A DNA stretch of 64,000 nt from JAFDVL01 sp043783625 (GTDB lineage: Bacteria; Acidobacteriota; Blastocatellia; RBC074): assembly GCA_043783625.1 (NCBI GenBank), contig JAYVZE010000024.1, positions 6,576 to 70,575 of the forward strand, read 5' to 3'. Shown piece by piece: positions 26,020-35,997 of the stretch (its first letter is position 1; each line of letters opens with the position of its first letter). Below the pieces are notes generated by a model. The model saw only the letters and a program-made list of their open reading frames with translations, searched no databases and was not told the DNA's origin. Position numbers and translations under genes: made by a program.

Positions 26020-28977
26020 ATGCCCAAGCGCATTACCTTTTGTTTATTTAGTCTTTTTATTTGTTTCTTCTCTCTCTCGGTTCTCGCTCAGCAGGAAGCG
26101 AACCAGCAGGATGTCTTAGTTGAAGATGTCGAATTTCGTGGCAATCGCCGAATCCCGAAAGATACTTTGTCTTATAGTGTGACCACCAAACAGGGTGATC
26201 GTTTCAATCGTGCGCAGGCACAACGCGATTTTGAAGCAGTGCTCAATCTTGGATTCTTTGATCCGCTCAAGAGCCGTCTGCTGGAAGCCGAAGGACCGCG
26301 CGGCGGCAAAGTTCTCATCTTTGAAGTTAAAGAATATCCCATCATTCGTGATTTGCAGTATCGTGGATTGAAATCTGCGACAGAGAGTGAATTATTCACA
26401 AAATTTAAAGAACGTCGCGTCAGCGTCACCAAAGAAACGCAATTCGATCCCGGTAAAATCAACGGCGCGAAGTTAGTGATCCGTGAAGCTCTGGCGGAAA
26501 AAGGGCATCCCGACGCCAAAGTGGAAATCGAAGTCGAAGAGATTTCTCAAACGACGATTGCGCTGATTTTTAATGTTGATGAAGGGCCGCGCGTTCGCAT
26601 CAAAAGCATTAGCTTCACCGGTGCTGATCCTAAGTTCTCACAAAAACGATTGCGCGGCGCAATGAAGGTAGTGAAGCAGGCCGGCTTGATTGCAACCTTC
26701 AAATCTTTGGATGTTTACTTCAAACCGAAACTGGAATACGACCTCGAAAATGTTCGCCAGTACTTAGGCTCGAAAGGCTATCTCAACGCTAAACTCGAAG
26801 AACCCAAAGTCGAGCGTGTCGAGAATGTTGGCGGCGGAATTCCGATCTTCACTCGTAAAGGGCCCGGCTTAAAAATCACGGTTCCGATTGAGGTTGGTCG
26901 CCGTTACAAAGTTACGAAAGTGACAGAAGAAGGGATCACCCTTTTTCAAGCCGGAGTTGTCAGTTTAGTCTCAGGGCTTCGTGCTGGTGAGTACGCCAAC
27001 GCGGAAACCATTCGCAAAGGCATTTACGAAAAAGAAGGCATCAAAGGGTTGTATGGTGATCGCGGATATATCAACGCTTCCGCTGAATTAGAGCCGAAGT
27101 TTACGGATAAGACCGACGAAGAAGGTGAAGTTGAGTTCACGATTAAAGTTGATGAAGGGAAGCAATATACCTTGCGCCGCCTGGAATTTATTGGCAATAC
27201 GAACACTCGTGATCGCGTGATGCGCCGTGAAGTTGTCATTAATGAAGGTGATCCGTACAGCCGTCGTTATTGGGATTTATCAATTCTACGGTTGAATCAA
27301 TTAGGCTTGTTCGATGAAGTCAAAGAGAAGGATGCGATTACACGCACGAATGACCGTGATCAGACCGTAGACATTGATTTACAGGTCAAAGAAAAAGGTC
27401 GTCAATCAATCAATTTAAACGGTGGTGTTTCCGGCTATCAAGGCAGCTTCTTCGGGTTGAGTTACTCGACGAATAATCTGTTAGGCTACGGCGAAACTCT
27501 TGACCTGAGTTTTCAGGGAGGAAATCGTCAATCACAGGTTTCAATTGGATTCACTGAGCCGTATTTCCTCGGCAAAAGCATCAGCATGAGTGCCAGTGTT
27601 TTTGCTTCAAAATATCAATATCTGGGTGGAGGGTTTTTTAATCAAAGCTCTTTATTACTGGCTCAGCAGAGTCAGTTGTTTGGACTCTCCAGCCTTAATG
27701 CTGACACTCTCTTCACGCAGCAAACAGTTGGCGGAACGGTGAATTTTTCGGCTCCGTTTGCGGCCTTTAATTTGAAGAAATATCCGAAGCTGGCGCGCTT
27801 TGCCAGGATGGGTCTTTCTTATACGCTCAGCACGAATAAAACCATTGATCCGAAAATCAATCGTGACGCTGACCGGACAAATGACGTAGCTTCGTATGCG
27901 ACACCGCGAATTTTGACGAGCCGTGTCTCTCCCTATTTTTCTTATAGCTCATTGAACTCTTCGCTGGATCCAACGATGGGGATGAGCGTTCAGGCGAATT
28001 TACAGTTAGCGGGTGGCTTCCTCGGTGGGGACGTTAACGTCTTCTCTCCCACGGTAGATTTTAAATATTTTCGTCCGGTTTTCCATCGCCGGTCAGATAA
28101 GCCACATGTTATAGGAATGCATTTTCTGGGGCAGCATGCATTAGCCTTCGGAAAGCGGTTTGATGCAAATTCGCTGGCGTTTGTGGGCGGGGTACCGATT
28201 TACGAAAGATTCTTCCTGGGCGGCGAATATGATATTCGCGGGTATAACGTCCGTTCGATTGCACCGCTGGTAGCTATTGAGCAGTATCTTTCGACGCAAA
28301 ATGTCAAAGCGCAAATTGTTGATCCGACCGACAGTACCAAGCTTATTGATGCGCCCGCCGGATATATTGCGCCTAGTGCTATTCGTTCGTTTACTTACGA
28401 TGCTCCTGAAAAGACTTGTCTCGCAGGTGCTTCAGCAACCTGTAATGTGGTCAGAAGTTCTGCCTATCCGTCTCCGATTGGCGGCGATACTTCGCTCGTG
28501 TATAACCTTGAATATCGTATTCCGATTCTGAGTGTTTTGTCAGTTGCAGCTTTCGCTGACGTGGGGACGGTTTTCAACGTGCGACGGTTCAAGGACGATC
28601 AGTTAAGCGTCAGCAATTTTGTGGGGCAACAGCTTACTACCTCAGTTACGCTGAATCCGGCGGGACGTGTCGCAACGGCTGAAGAATTGACGAACGCCGC
28701 CGGTAACGACGGAACTTTACCTGCCGGGTATCGGCAGGTGGCGTTGTACGGCGATTCGCGTTCTTATGATATTGTTCGCTTGAAAGCGATTACAAAAGAT
28801 AAAATCTTTTCTGATGTCCGCGCCTCGCTGGGCGCTGAAATTCGCGTTCAGGTGCCAATGTTGAATGTGCCGTTCCGTTTGATTTTTGCCTATAATCCAA
28901 ATGCTAACATTGGCCCGACTGCGATTTATTTGGAGCGTCGTACTGCCATTCGTTTTGCGGTTGGTCGAACGTTCTAG
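26020..28977 (+). CDS. bamA: Outer membrane protein assembly factor BamA (Omp85)
   Basis: A 985-residue Omp85 protein. After a signal peptide (CLFSLFICFFSLSVLAQ) come repeated POTRA domains (residues ~30-460; each with patterns such as VEDVEFRGNRRIPKDTLSYSVTTKQGDRFN and YTLRRLEFIGNTNTRDRVMRRE). A 16-strand-type barrel follows, with VSGYQGSFFGLSYSTNNLLGYGE, the FFLGGEYDIRGYNVRSI (VRGF-like) motif and terminal FAVGRTF. It inserts beta-barrel proteins into the outer membrane. It is longer than E. coli BamA (~810), mainly through barrel loop insertions. The ATG has TTGGAG upstream. It starts the envelope-biogenesis gene run that continues to lpxA. Confidence 0.95.
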   Translation: MPKRITFCLFSLFICFFSLSVLAQQEANQQDVLVEDVEFRGNRRIPKDTLSYSVTTKQGDRFNRAQAQRDFEAVLNLGFFDPLKSRLLEAEGPRGGKVLIFEVKEYPIIRDLQYRGLKSATESELFTKFKERRVSVTKETQFDPGKINGAKLVIREALAEKGHPDAKVEIEVEEISQTTIALIFNVDEGPRVRIKSISFTGADPKFSQKRLRGAMKVVKQAGLIATFKSLDVYFKPKLEYDLENVRQYLGSKGYLNAKLEEPKVERVENVGGGIPIFTRKGPGLKITVPIEVGRRYKVTKVTEEGITLFQAGVVSLVSGLRAGEYANAETIRKGIYEKEGIKGLYGDRGYINASAELEPKFTDKTDEEGEVEFTIKVDEGKQYTLRRLEFIGNTNTRDRVMRREVVINEGDPYSRRYWDLSILRLNQLGLFDEVKEKDAITRTNDRDQTVDIDLQVKEKGRQSINLNGGVSGYQGSFFGLSYSTNNLLGYGETLDLSFQGGNRQSQVSIGFTEPYFLGKSISMSASVFASKYQYLGGGFFNQSSLLLAQQSQLFGLSSLNADTLFTQQTVGGTVNFSAPFAAFNLKKYPKLARFARMGLSYTLSTNKTIDPKINRDADRTNDVASYATPRILTSRVSPYFSYSSLNSSLDPTMGMSVQANLQLAGGFLGGDVNVFSPTVDFKYFRPVFHRRSDKPHVIGMHFLGQHALAFGKRFDANSLAFVGGVPIYERFFLGGEYDIRGYNVRSIAPLVAIEQYLSTQNVKAQIVDPTDSTKLIDAPAGYIAPSAIRSFTYDAPEKTCLAGASATCNVVRSSAYPSPIGGDTSLVYNLEYRIPILSVLSVAAFADVGTVFNVRRFKDDQLSVSNFVGQQLTTSVTLNPAGRVATAEELTNAAGNDGTLPAGYRQVALYGDSRSYDIVRLKAITKDKIFSDVRASLGAEIRVQVPMLNVPFRLIFAYNPNANIGPTAIYLERRTAIRFAVGRTF

Positions 28978-29108
28978 GCGTGTGCCATTGAGTTTTTCAG
29001 TCAGGCAGGTTTCGATGAGTGAGCTTGTCTGCGACCCCTGGAGCTTGAAAAAGCTCGCCCCGGTAAAGCAATCTTTGCCGGATATTTTGATCTGGAGAAA
29101 ATTGTTTT

Positions 29109-29759
29109 ATGAACTCTACCCTCAAACCTAACTGGTTAATTGTCCCTGTGTTGCTGCTGACCGTGGTGGTGGCATTTGCACAGACTCCTGCGCCGAGGCC
29201 GGGACAGGCTGCTCCAGCCGCCACTACCGCTCCCGCTGGAGACATCCCCAAACCGAAAATCGCCTTAGTCACCGTCGAAGCCTTTCGAGAAGGAATTGGC
29301 GAGCTGCGAGCTTTGTATGTCAAGTTGGAGGCTGAATTTGCGCCACGCCGAACTGAACTTGAATCCATGAAAACATCCGTGGATGAAAAGACCAATGTGC
29401 TTCAAACGAAAGCTCCAACGATGACCCCGCAACAGACCAGAAAGCTTCAGGATGATATTGAAGCTTTGCGCAAAGAAGGCACGCGGAAGCTTGAAGATTA
29501 TCAAAATGATGTCGCCAAACGCGAAGATGCCGTGACCGGAGAAACCTATAAGAAGGTTAATGATTTCCTGTTAAAATATGTGGCGGATAAAGGCATCACG
29601 ATTGTCTGGAATACCGGAAAAATCTTTGAATCAGGAGTGGTTCTTTATATTGATCCCAAAGCTGACATCACTGACGACTTTGTTAAGGAATATAACAAAG
29701 TGAATCCCGGTCCGGCAGGTGCCGCGCAAAACGCTGCTCCTGCTGCCAAAAAACCATAA
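29109..29759 (+). CDS. OmpH/Skp family periplasmic chaperone (first copy)
   Basis: 216 residues. A signal peptide (LIVPVLLLTVVVAFAQ) is followed by a proline/alanine-rich linker and a long coiled-coil-like Skp core (KIALVTVEAFREGIGELRALYVKLEAEF to KREDAVTGETYKKVNDFL). It ends with the family's compact strand region (KGITIVWNTGKIFESGVVLYIDPKADITDDFVKEYNK). Skp holds unfolded outer-membrane proteins on their way to BamA. GGAGAAAA precedes the ATG. The second copy follows 67 bases later, and bamA lies 131 bases upstream. Confidence 0.85.
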   Translation: MNSTLKPNWLIVPVLLLTVVVAFAQTPAPRPGQAAPAATTAPAGDIPKPKIALVTVEAFREGIGELRALYVKLEAEFAPRRTELESMKTSVDEKTNVLQTKAPTMTPQQTRKLQDDIEALRKEGTRKLEDYQNDVAKREDAVTGETYKKVNDFLLKYVADKGITIVWNTGKIFESGVVLYIDPKADITDDFVKEYNKVNPGPAGAAQNAAPAAKKP

Positions 29760-29826
29760 CTCGCAGGAATCATTCATAAACATCGAAATATTCGATCAAT
29801 TTTTATTTAACCCCGAAGGAGAAATC

Positions 29827-30438
29827 ATGAAAAAAATCGTTTTTTTATGTAGCTTAATCAGTTTGTTAGCAATCACCGCGTTAGCGCAAACCCCGCGTCC
29901 GGGTGGAACCGCCGCCGCCGCACCAACCGGTGGACAAGGCGCAGAAGGTAAAATTGCGGTTGTCAATTCGTCGGCATTTAATGCAGAGATTCTTGAATTA
30001 CGTTCCAGGCTCGAAGCACTTGGCGCAGAACTTGATCCCAAGCGGAAAGCAATTGAAGGCATTGCGAAGCAAATCGAAGACCTCAAAACAAAAGTTCAGG
30101 CGCAGGGCGGAACAGTGAATGAACAAACCCGTGCCCAATGGATTGAGCAGGGACAAGAACTGGAAAAAAATGACAAACGCCTTCGCGAAGATTACGAAGC
30201 ACTCGTTACAAAACGCATGGCTGAAGTCGCTACTCCGGTGTACACCAAAATTTCTGAGGCACTCAGCAAATACGCGCAGGCTCGTGGCATCGCTATCGTG
30301 ATTGACGGCGTCGCAGCTCAGAATGGACAGCTCTTGCTTTACGCTTTACCGTCAACTGACATCACGACGGATTTCGTCAAGGAATATAACAAGGCGAATC
30401 CTGGCGCAGCCGCTCCAGCGAAAGCTGCTGGCAAATAA
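29827..30438 (+). CDS. OmpH/Skp family periplasmic chaperone (second copy)
   Basis: 203 residues from ATG 29827, which has GAAGGAG upstream; a longer in-frame reading has no such site. It has a signal peptide (KIVFLCSLISLLAITALAQ), the Skp core (KIAVVNSSAFNAEILELRSRLEALGAEL) and the same ending as the first copy (DITTDFVKEYNKANPG). It is probably a tandem duplicate that may work as a mixed trimer or on different clients. A 15-bp perfect palindrome follows its stop. Confidence 0.87.
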   Translation: MKKIVFLCSLISLLAITALAQTPRPGGTAAAAPTGGQGAEGKIAVVNSSAFNAEILELRSRLEALGAELDPKRKAIEGIAKQIEDLKTKVQAQGGTVNEQTRAQWIEQGQELEKNDKRLREDYEALVTKRMAEVATPVYTKISEALSKYAQARGIAIVIDGVAAQNGQLLLYALPSTDITTDFVKEYNKANPGAAAPAKAAGK

Positions 30439-30460
30439 AAATCTGCCTTTGATGGTAAAT

Positions 30461-30501
30461 AAGCAGTGAGCAGTAGCTAAAAAGTTTACTGCTCACTGCT
30501 T
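30461..30501. terminator. Perfect 15-bp palindrome between skp and lpxD
   Basis: AAGCAGTGAGCAGTA at 30461-30475 and its exact inverse at 30487-30501 enclose an 11-base loop; TCTTTT follows. It could terminate or attenuate transcription from skp into lpxD. It also belongs to the set of intergenic palindromes seen across the window. Confidence 0.55.
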
Positions 30502-30517
30502 TCTTTTATAAGTGGTC

Positions 30518-31546
30518 ATGACCCTTATTGAGCTTTCCAATTTAATCGGGACACGATTGCAAGGTGATGCTTCGCTTGCCGCAACGGGTGTTTCATCGTT
30601 GAGCGATACAGCCGCTTCCAAGGTCACTTTGCTGGCGGATGCCGTGCGCTTAGCGCAGCTTGATTCTTATGCTTCAATCGCTTTCATCGTTCCCGAAAAA
30701 CTGGCGCAGCACGAGGCGTTAGCACCGAAAAATTTATTGATCGCCAAAGATGCCAAGCTCGCTTTTGCACGGGCGATTAATGTTTTTTATGGGCAGCCTT
30801 TACCTGTACGCGGCGTCAGCGATGATCTGAAAATTGGGAATAATTCAACGCTTGGAGACAATTGTTCGATCCATCCACGGGTCACAATTGGAGCCGATTG
30901 CATCATCGGTAAGCGCGTGACTCTGCACCCCGGAGTGGTGCTGGGAGATCGTTGTTTCGTGGGCGATGATTCCGTAATTTTTCCCAACGTTTCAATTTAT
31001 GATGATTCAGAAATTGGTGCGCGTTGCCGTCTTCACAGTGGCGTCGTGATTGGCGCAGATGGCTTCAGTTTTACGCCTGACGAAGCGGGGCATCAATACA
31101 AGCTCTGGCAAATCGGCAAAGTCATTATTGAAGACGATGTTGAGATCGGCGCGAACGTTTGCGTCGACCGTGCCGGCTTTGGCATCACGCGGATTAGCCG
31201 TGGCGCAAAATTCGATAATTTAATTCAGATCGGGCATAACTGTGAAATCGGAGAAGATACGGTCGTCGCCGCCTTGACGGGTTTTTCCGGTGGCACTACA
31301 GTTGGACGCAACGCCGTCATCGCGGGGCAGGTTGGCACGAATCAACATATCAATATTGGTGATCGTGCGATTGTGACCGCCCGCGCGGGCGTGACGAAAA
31401 GCGTCGAAGCCGGAGCAATTGTTGGCGGCTTGCCGGTGCAGGATCACCGAAAATGGCGCAGGCTTCAGGCCTTAATCGCTAAATTACCCGAACTATTTGA
31501 GAGAGTGAAAAAGCTGGAAAAAGAAGGAGGAGGCGGAAGTCTGTAG
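30518..31546 (+). CDS. lpxD: UDP-3-O-acylglucosamine N-acyltransferase LpxD
   Basis: 342 residues from ATG 30518. The N-terminal uridine-binding domain (TLIELSNLIGTRLQGDASLAATGVSSL) is followed by a left-handed beta-helix (LGDNCSIHPRVTIGADCIIGKRVTLHPGVVLGDRCFVG...). The catalytic His region QIGHNCEIGEDTVVAA is present, with the C-terminal helix at ~320-342. It adds the N-linked hydroxyacyl chain in lipid A synthesis. It is flanked by skp and fabZ, the usual order. Its final Ser-Leu-stop lies in a palindrome arm (31540-31559). Confidence 0.95.
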   Translation: MTLIELSNLIGTRLQGDASLAATGVSSLSDTAASKVTLLADAVRLAQLDSYASIAFIVPEKLAQHEALAPKNLLIAKDAKLAFARAINVFYGQPLPVRGVSDDLKIGNNSTLGDNCSIHPRVTIGADCIIGKRVTLHPGVVLGDRCFVGDDSVIFPNVSIYDDSEIGARCRLHSGVVIGADGFSFTPDEAGHQYKLWQIGKVIIEDDVEIGANVCVDRAGFGITRISRGAKFDNLIQIGHNCEIGEDTVVAALTGFSGGTTVGRNAVIAGQVGTNQHINIGDRAIVTARAGVTKSVEAGAIVGGLPVQDHRKWRRLQALIAKLPELFERVKKLEKEGGGGSL

Positions 31547-31627
31547 TGTCTTTAGAGTCAACAGCCCGCTCTGCGTAGCAACGATTTAACTTTCTTCCGA
31601 CTATCAAGACTCAAAGGACTCTACAGA
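31540..31627. repeat. Palindrome spanning the lpxD stop codon
   Basis: The arms 31540-31559 and 31608-31627 match inversely at 17 of 20 positions (starting TCTGTAG, ending CTACAGA). They enclose 48 bases. The left arm carries the lpxD TAG. It fills the lpxD-fabZ gap. Confidence 0.6.
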
Positions 31628-31638
31628 CTAATTAGCTT

Positions 31639-32076
31639 ATGGACATTCTTGAAATCCAATCATTGATACCACATCGTTATCCATTTTTATTAATTGATCG
31701 CGTGCTCGAAATTGAACCGCTGAAGCGCATCGTGGCGATTAAAAACGTGACGATGAATGAACCATTTTTTCAAGGACATTTTCCCGGCGCACCCGTGATG
31801 CCCGGAGTTCTTATCATCGAAGCGATGGCGCAGGCCGGCGCAATTTTATTGTTTCGTGAAGTGCCCGACCGCGAAAGCAAATTGATGTATTTTGCCGGAA
31901 TTGAAAATGCACGCTTCCGCAAACCTGTCGTTCCCGGCGATCAAATCCGTTTTGAAGTCAACGTTCTCAAATACAAAATGGGCTTCTGCAAATTAGAAGG
32001 AAAAGCCTTCGTTGATGGCAAACTCGTCTGCGAAGCGACAGTCCAATCTGCCGTCGCAGATAAACCGGGGAAATAG
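31639..32076 (+). CDS. fabZ: 3-hydroxyacyl-[ACP] dehydratase FabZ
   Basis: 145 residues with the hot-dog fold motifs: IQSLIPHRYPFLLIDRVLEIE, then the active-site stretch FFQGHFPGAPVMPGVLIIEAMAQAG carrying the catalytic His and Glu. It dehydrates hydroxyacyl-ACP in fatty acid synthesis and competes with LpxA for hydroxymyristoyl-ACP. The lpxD-fabZ-lpxA order is the classic Gram-negative arrangement. Confidence 0.95.
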   Translation: MDILEIQSLIPHRYPFLLIDRVLEIEPLKRIVAIKNVTMNEPFFQGHFPGAPVMPGVLIIEAMAQAGAILLFREVPDRESKLMYFAGIENARFRKPVVPGDQIRFEVNVLKYKMGFCKLEGKAFVDGKLVCEATVQSAVADKPGK

Positions 32077-32078
32077 GT

Positions 32079-32138
32079 GTGAGGTGTTAGGTGTCGGGTG
32101 CCAGAAATAACCCTGACACCCGACACCTAACACCTCAC
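32079..32138. repeat. Perfect 22-bp palindrome between fabZ and lpxA
   Basis: The arms 32079-32100 (starting GTGAGGTGTTAGG) and 32117-32138 are exact inverse copies around a 16-base loop. It starts two bases after the fabZ stop and ends ten bases before the lpxA start, so the mRNA would fold strongly right before the lpxA start codon. Confidence 0.75.
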
Positions 32139-32148
32139 GCCTGCATTT

Positions 32149-32919
32149 ATGATTCATTCGACCGCCATCATCAGTACCCAAGCCACAATCGGCAGCGATG
32201 TCTCCATCGGGCCGTATTCATTGATTGGAGATCACGTCATGCTCCACGAGGGTGTGAAAATTGCCGGACACGTTGTCATCGAAGGCCCGTGCGAAATCGG
32301 TAGCGGAACGCAAATTTTCCCGTTCGCTTCGATTGGTCAGCCGCCGCAGGATTTGAAATACGAGGGCGAAGAAACGCGGCTCGTCATCGGCGAAAGAAAT
32401 GTCATTCGTGAGTATGTTACGATGAATCGCGGAACGGCTGGCGGCGGTGGATTGACTTCGATTGGTAATGATAATTTATTCATGGCGCAGGCACACATCG
32501 CGCACGATTGTCACGTTGGATCGAACATCGTTTTTGCGAATGCTGGAACGCTCGCAGGCCACGTCGAAGTCAGCGATCACGCTACGATTGGGGCGTATAG
32601 CGCAGTGCATCAATACTGCCGCGTCGGTCGTCACGCTTTCGTCGGAGGCTTTTCCGTCGTTGTTAAAGATGCGTTGCCTTATGCACGAACAGTAGGGAAT
32701 CACGCCAGTTGTTACGGCGCAAATGCGATAGGACTTCGTCGCAAAGGTTTCACCAACGAAGCCATTCGCCACATTCAACACGCCTTTCATATTCTTCTCA
32801 CCTCAAAGCTCAACACCTCACAAGCTCTGGAAAAACTCAAAGCCGAAATGACTGGAATTCCTGAAGTGGATTATCTGATCGAATTCATTGAGACTTCGGA
32901 ACGCGGCGTCGTGAAATAG
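32149..32919 (+). CDS. lpxA: UDP-GlcNAc O-acyltransferase LpxA
   Basis: 256 residues, the usual length. Hexapeptide repeats begin at IHSTAIISTQATIGSDVSIGPYSLIGDHV. The catalytic His is in AHIAHDCHVGSNI, and GAYSAVHQYCRVGRHAFVGGFSVVVKD is typical. A C-terminal helical domain follows (AIRHIQHAFHILLTSKLN). It catalyses the first step of lipid A synthesis. It is the last gene of the bamA-lpxA run and is followed by a palindrome. Confidence 0.95.
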   Translation: MIHSTAIISTQATIGSDVSIGPYSLIGDHVMLHEGVKIAGHVVIEGPCEIGSGTQIFPFASIGQPPQDLKYEGEETRLVIGERNVIREYVTMNRGTAGGGGLTSIGNDNLFMAQAHIAHDCHVGSNIVFANAGTLAGHVEVSDHATIGAYSAVHQYCRVGRHAFVGGFSVVVKDALPYARTVGNHASCYGANAIGLRRKGFTNEAIRHIQHAFHILLTSKLNTSQALEKLKAEMTGIPEVDYLIEFIETSERGVVK

Positions 32920-32928
32920 CTGTTCAGC

Positions 32929-32975
32929 GTTACGCATTTATGCGTGTGCCACCCTTTCACGAATAAATGCGTAAC
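32929..32975. repeat. Palindrome after lpxA, possible terminator
   Basis: The arms 32929-32946 (GTTACGCATTTATGCGTG) and 32958-32975 match inversely at 17 of 18 positions around an 11-base loop. It starts ten bases after the lpxA stop. No clear T-run follows. Confidence 0.6.
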
Positions 32976-33075
32976 TCTAAACGAGAATTGATTGCTCATC
33001 CTTGCGCCTTTTCCTCACCTGTATAATCATTCCTTCATCACGTAAATTTCTAACGAAAATTTTTTAAGGAAAATT

Positions 33076-35997
33076 ATGCTTACTCTTTCTCGCAAGCTTT
33101 TGGTATTTGTTTTTGTCTTTGGATTCTCACTCGCAGTCGTCGCGCAAAAGCGTCCGCTCACGCATCAGGATTATGACGCGTGGAAGTCAATTCAAGCGCC
33201 GCAACTTTCACGCGACGGCAAGTGGGTTGCGTACGCAGTGATTGCGCAGGATGGCGATGGTGAAATCATCGTTCGCAACTTGGCAAGTGGCGCGGAATGG
33301 AAAGCTGGACGCGGTTATCGTCCGCCAACTCCGCCACCTGATGTCTCGGAACCGGGAGCCGGAGCAGCTTTTTTCGCGCAGATGAATCGAATGGTACGCC
33401 CCATCTTTACGGCGGATGCGCGATATTTATTATTCACCATTGAGCCGACAAAATCCGAAATTGCTCAGGCAAAAAAAGATAAAAAGAAGCCGGAGGAAAT
33501 GCCGAAGAATGCGCTCGGAATTTTCGATTTGTCGAACGGGCAAATGACGCGGATCGAGAAAGTGAAAAATTTCCAGACGCCTGAAGACGTAGGCGGATGG
33601 CTGGCATATCAACTTGAAACAGAAGAGAAAAAAACCGAAGAGAAAATCGAAGCTCCCAAAGCGAATGATGGTGAAGATTTTCAGCGCGGACGCGGAGCTG
33701 CCGCTGCAACAGGCAACAAGAAAAAAGAATTCGGTAGTGATTTAGTATTGCGAAATTTGAGTGACGGCAAAGAGCAAAAATTTTCGGATGCGCTGGATTT
33801 CAGTTTTAGCAAAGACGCAAAAAATTTGGTTTTTACGGTCGCGGCAAAAAAAGAAGAAGCCAATGGGATTTTTGCGGCGATGCCAGGCACTGATTCTGCT
33901 CCGTTAGAGCTATTGGCAGGCAAAGGAAAATATTCCAAAATCACGTGGGATGAAGAGCAAACACAGCTTGCTTTTATTAGTGATCGTGATGATTCCGCCG
34001 CCAAGCAACCGAAATATAAAGTTTTCCACTGGAACCGTAGCAATAGTGGAAAAGCTGTGGAAATCGTAGGAATTAACAGCCTTCGCGTAGATTTTGTCAT
34101 TAGTGAATCAGCCGGAATTAATTTTTCACAGGATGGTTCGCGTTTATTTTTTGGAACCGCACCGCCTCCCGAACCGGAAAAAGATGCTGAAGCCGAAACC
34201 AACAATACCGATAAAGTCAGCGTAGATTTGTGGCATTACAAAGACGATTACATTCAGCCGATGCAAAAAGTTCGCGCTGCCGCAGATCGCCTTCGTTCCT
34301 ACCGTGCTGTTTATCACATCAAGGATAAAAAAATTGTTCAGCTCGCCGATGAAACACTGCAAAATATCAACACCGATGCCAGCGGAAAATTGGCTATTGG
34401 AACAGATGATCGTGCTTACCGGACGATGACCGGATGGGAAACTGGCGGAACTATTAACGATGTCTATCTGGTGCATACAACGGACGGCAAACGGCAGTTA
34501 CTCAAACAAAAAAGCGAAGGCGCAGTCTCGTTTTCGCCGCAGGGAAAATACGCGCTATATCACGACAGTAAGGATTGGCATAGCATTTCGATTTCCGATG
34601 GAAAAGACGTTAATCTGACGAAAAGCTTAGGCGTGAGTTTCTGGCGCGAAGACTTCGATATGCCGATGAATACGCCTTCTTATGGCTCTGGCGGTTGGAC
34701 GAAGGATGACAAATTTGTTTTGCTCTATGATAAATTCGACATTTGGCAAATCTCGCCTGACGGCAGCGGAGCGAAAAATTTAACCGATGGAGTAGGACGC
34801 AAAGAAAAGCTCGAATTTCGTTACGTGCGGCTTGATCCGCAGGAAAAATTCATTGATCCGGCGAAGCCTTTATTGCTGAGCGCAGAAAATACTGAAACAC
34901 ACGACAGCGGGTTTTACCGCGACAAAATTGACGGTGGACAACCGGAAAAATTATTGTTCTCCGCAAAAAATTTTGGCAACCCAATCAAGGCCAAAGACGC
35001 GGATGTCTTAATGGTGACGGCTTCACGGTTTGATGAATTTCCAGATTTGCAAGTGACAGATGCCAGCTTCAAAAATCTCAAAAAAGTCAGCAACGTCGGA
35101 GCGCAAAAAGACCAGTTTTTATGGGGTAAGTCTGAGCTTGTCCGCTTCAAAAATACCGATGGAATTGAGTTGAGCGGAATCCTCATCAAGCCTGAAAATT
35201 TTGACCCGAATAAGAAATATCCGATGCTGGTTTACATCTACGAAAAGATGTCGCAGGGAGTGCATCAATTCACGCCGCCTACACCGGGAAATTCCATCAA
35301 TCGTTCTTACTATGCGAGCAACGGTTACCTCATGTTTTTGCCGGACATCGTGTACACGACGGGCTATCCGGGCGACAGCGCGATGAAATGCGTGATGCCG
35401 GGAATTCAAGCCGTCGTCAATCAGGGCTTTGTCAACGAATCCGCTATCGGCATTCAGGGGCACAGTTGGGGCGGCTATCAAATCGCCTATATGGTCACGC
35501 AAACGAATCGCTTCAAGGCCGCCGCACCCGGTGCAGTCGTTGCCAATATGACGAGTGCCTATAGCGGAATTCGGTGGGGAACGGGACTACCGCGACAATT
35601 TCAGTACGAACATTCACAGAGCCGCATCGGTGGAAATTTATGGGAATACCCAATGCGTTATCTTGAGAATTCGCCAGTGTTCAGGGCGGATCGTGTACAA
35701 ACTCCGATTCTGATGATCCACAACGATGCGGACGATGCTGTCCCGTGGTATCAGGGAATTGAATATTTCATGGCACTGCGAAGATTGGGCAAAGAGGCGT
35801 ACATGTTAAGTTATAACGGAGAGCCGCACAACCTGCGGCAGCGTCAAAATCAAAAAGATTATGCGCGGCGCATGCAAGAATTTTTTGACTACGAATTGAA
35901 AGGCGCACCCAAGCCCGAATGGATAGAAAAAGGAATTCCGTATTTGCAGCGCGACAAGGAAAAAGAAAAATATAAGACGGTCGGTGATGCGAAATAA
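33076..35997 (+). CDS. S9 family prolyl oligopeptidase-like peptidase
   Basis: 973 residues with a signal peptide (FVFVFGFSLAVVAQ). The N-terminal two thirds are WD/PD40-like beta-propeller repeats, with a charged lysine/glutamate-rich insertion around residues 175-215. The C-terminal alpha/beta-hydrolase domain carries Ser in GIQGHSWGGYQIAYM, Asp in IHNDADDAVPWYQG and His in NGEPHNLRQRQNQKDYARRM. It probably cleaves oligopeptides in the periplasm. AAGGAAAA precedes the ATG, and TATAAT at 33022 may be its -10. It is longer than dipeptidyl peptidase IV relatives (~700-800). Confidence 0.92.
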   Translation: MLTLSRKLLVFVFVFGFSLAVVAQKRPLTHQDYDAWKSIQAPQLSRDGKWVAYAVIAQDGDGEIIVRNLASGAEWKAGRGYRPPTPPPDVSEPGAGAAFFAQMNRMVRPIFTADARYLLFTIEPTKSEIAQAKKDKKKPEEMPKNALGIFDLSNGQMTRIEKVKNFQTPEDVGGWLAYQLETEEKKTEEKIEAPKANDGEDFQRGRGAAAATGNKKKEFGSDLVLRNLSDGKEQKFSDALDFSFSKDAKNLVFTVAAKKEEANGIFAAMPGTDSAPLELLAGKGKYSKITWDEEQTQLAFISDRDDSAAKQPKYKVFHWNRSNSGKAVEIVGINSLRVDFVISESAGINFSQDGSRLFFGTAPPPEPEKDAEAETNNTDKVSVDLWHYKDDYIQPMQKVRAAADRLRSYRAVYHIKDKKIVQLADETLQNINTDASGKLAIGTDDRAYRTMTGWETGGTINDVYLVHTTDGKRQLLKQKSEGAVSFSPQGKYALYHDSKDWHSISISDGKDVNLTKSLGVSFWREDFDMPMNTPSYGSGGWTKDDKFVLLYDKFDIWQISPDGSGAKNLTDGVGRKEKLEFRYVRLDPQEKFIDPAKPLLLSAENTETHDSGFYRDKIDGGQPEKLLFSAKNFGNPIKAKDADVLMVTASRFDEFPDLQVTDASFKNLKKVSNVGAQKDQFLWGKSELVRFKNTDGIELSGILIKPENFDPNKKYPMLVYIYEKMSQGVHQFTPPTPGNSINRSYYASNGYLMFLPDIVYTTGYPGDSAMKCVMPGIQAVVNQGFVNESAIGIQGHSWGGYQIAYMVTQTNRFKAAAPGAVVANMTSAYSGIRWGTGLPRQFQYEHSQSRIGGNLWEYPMRYLENSPVFRADRVQTPILMIHNDADDAVPWYQGIEYFMALRRLGKEAYMLSYNGEPHNLRQRQNQKDYARRMQEFFDYELKGAPKPEWIEKGIPYLQRDKEKEKYKTVGDAK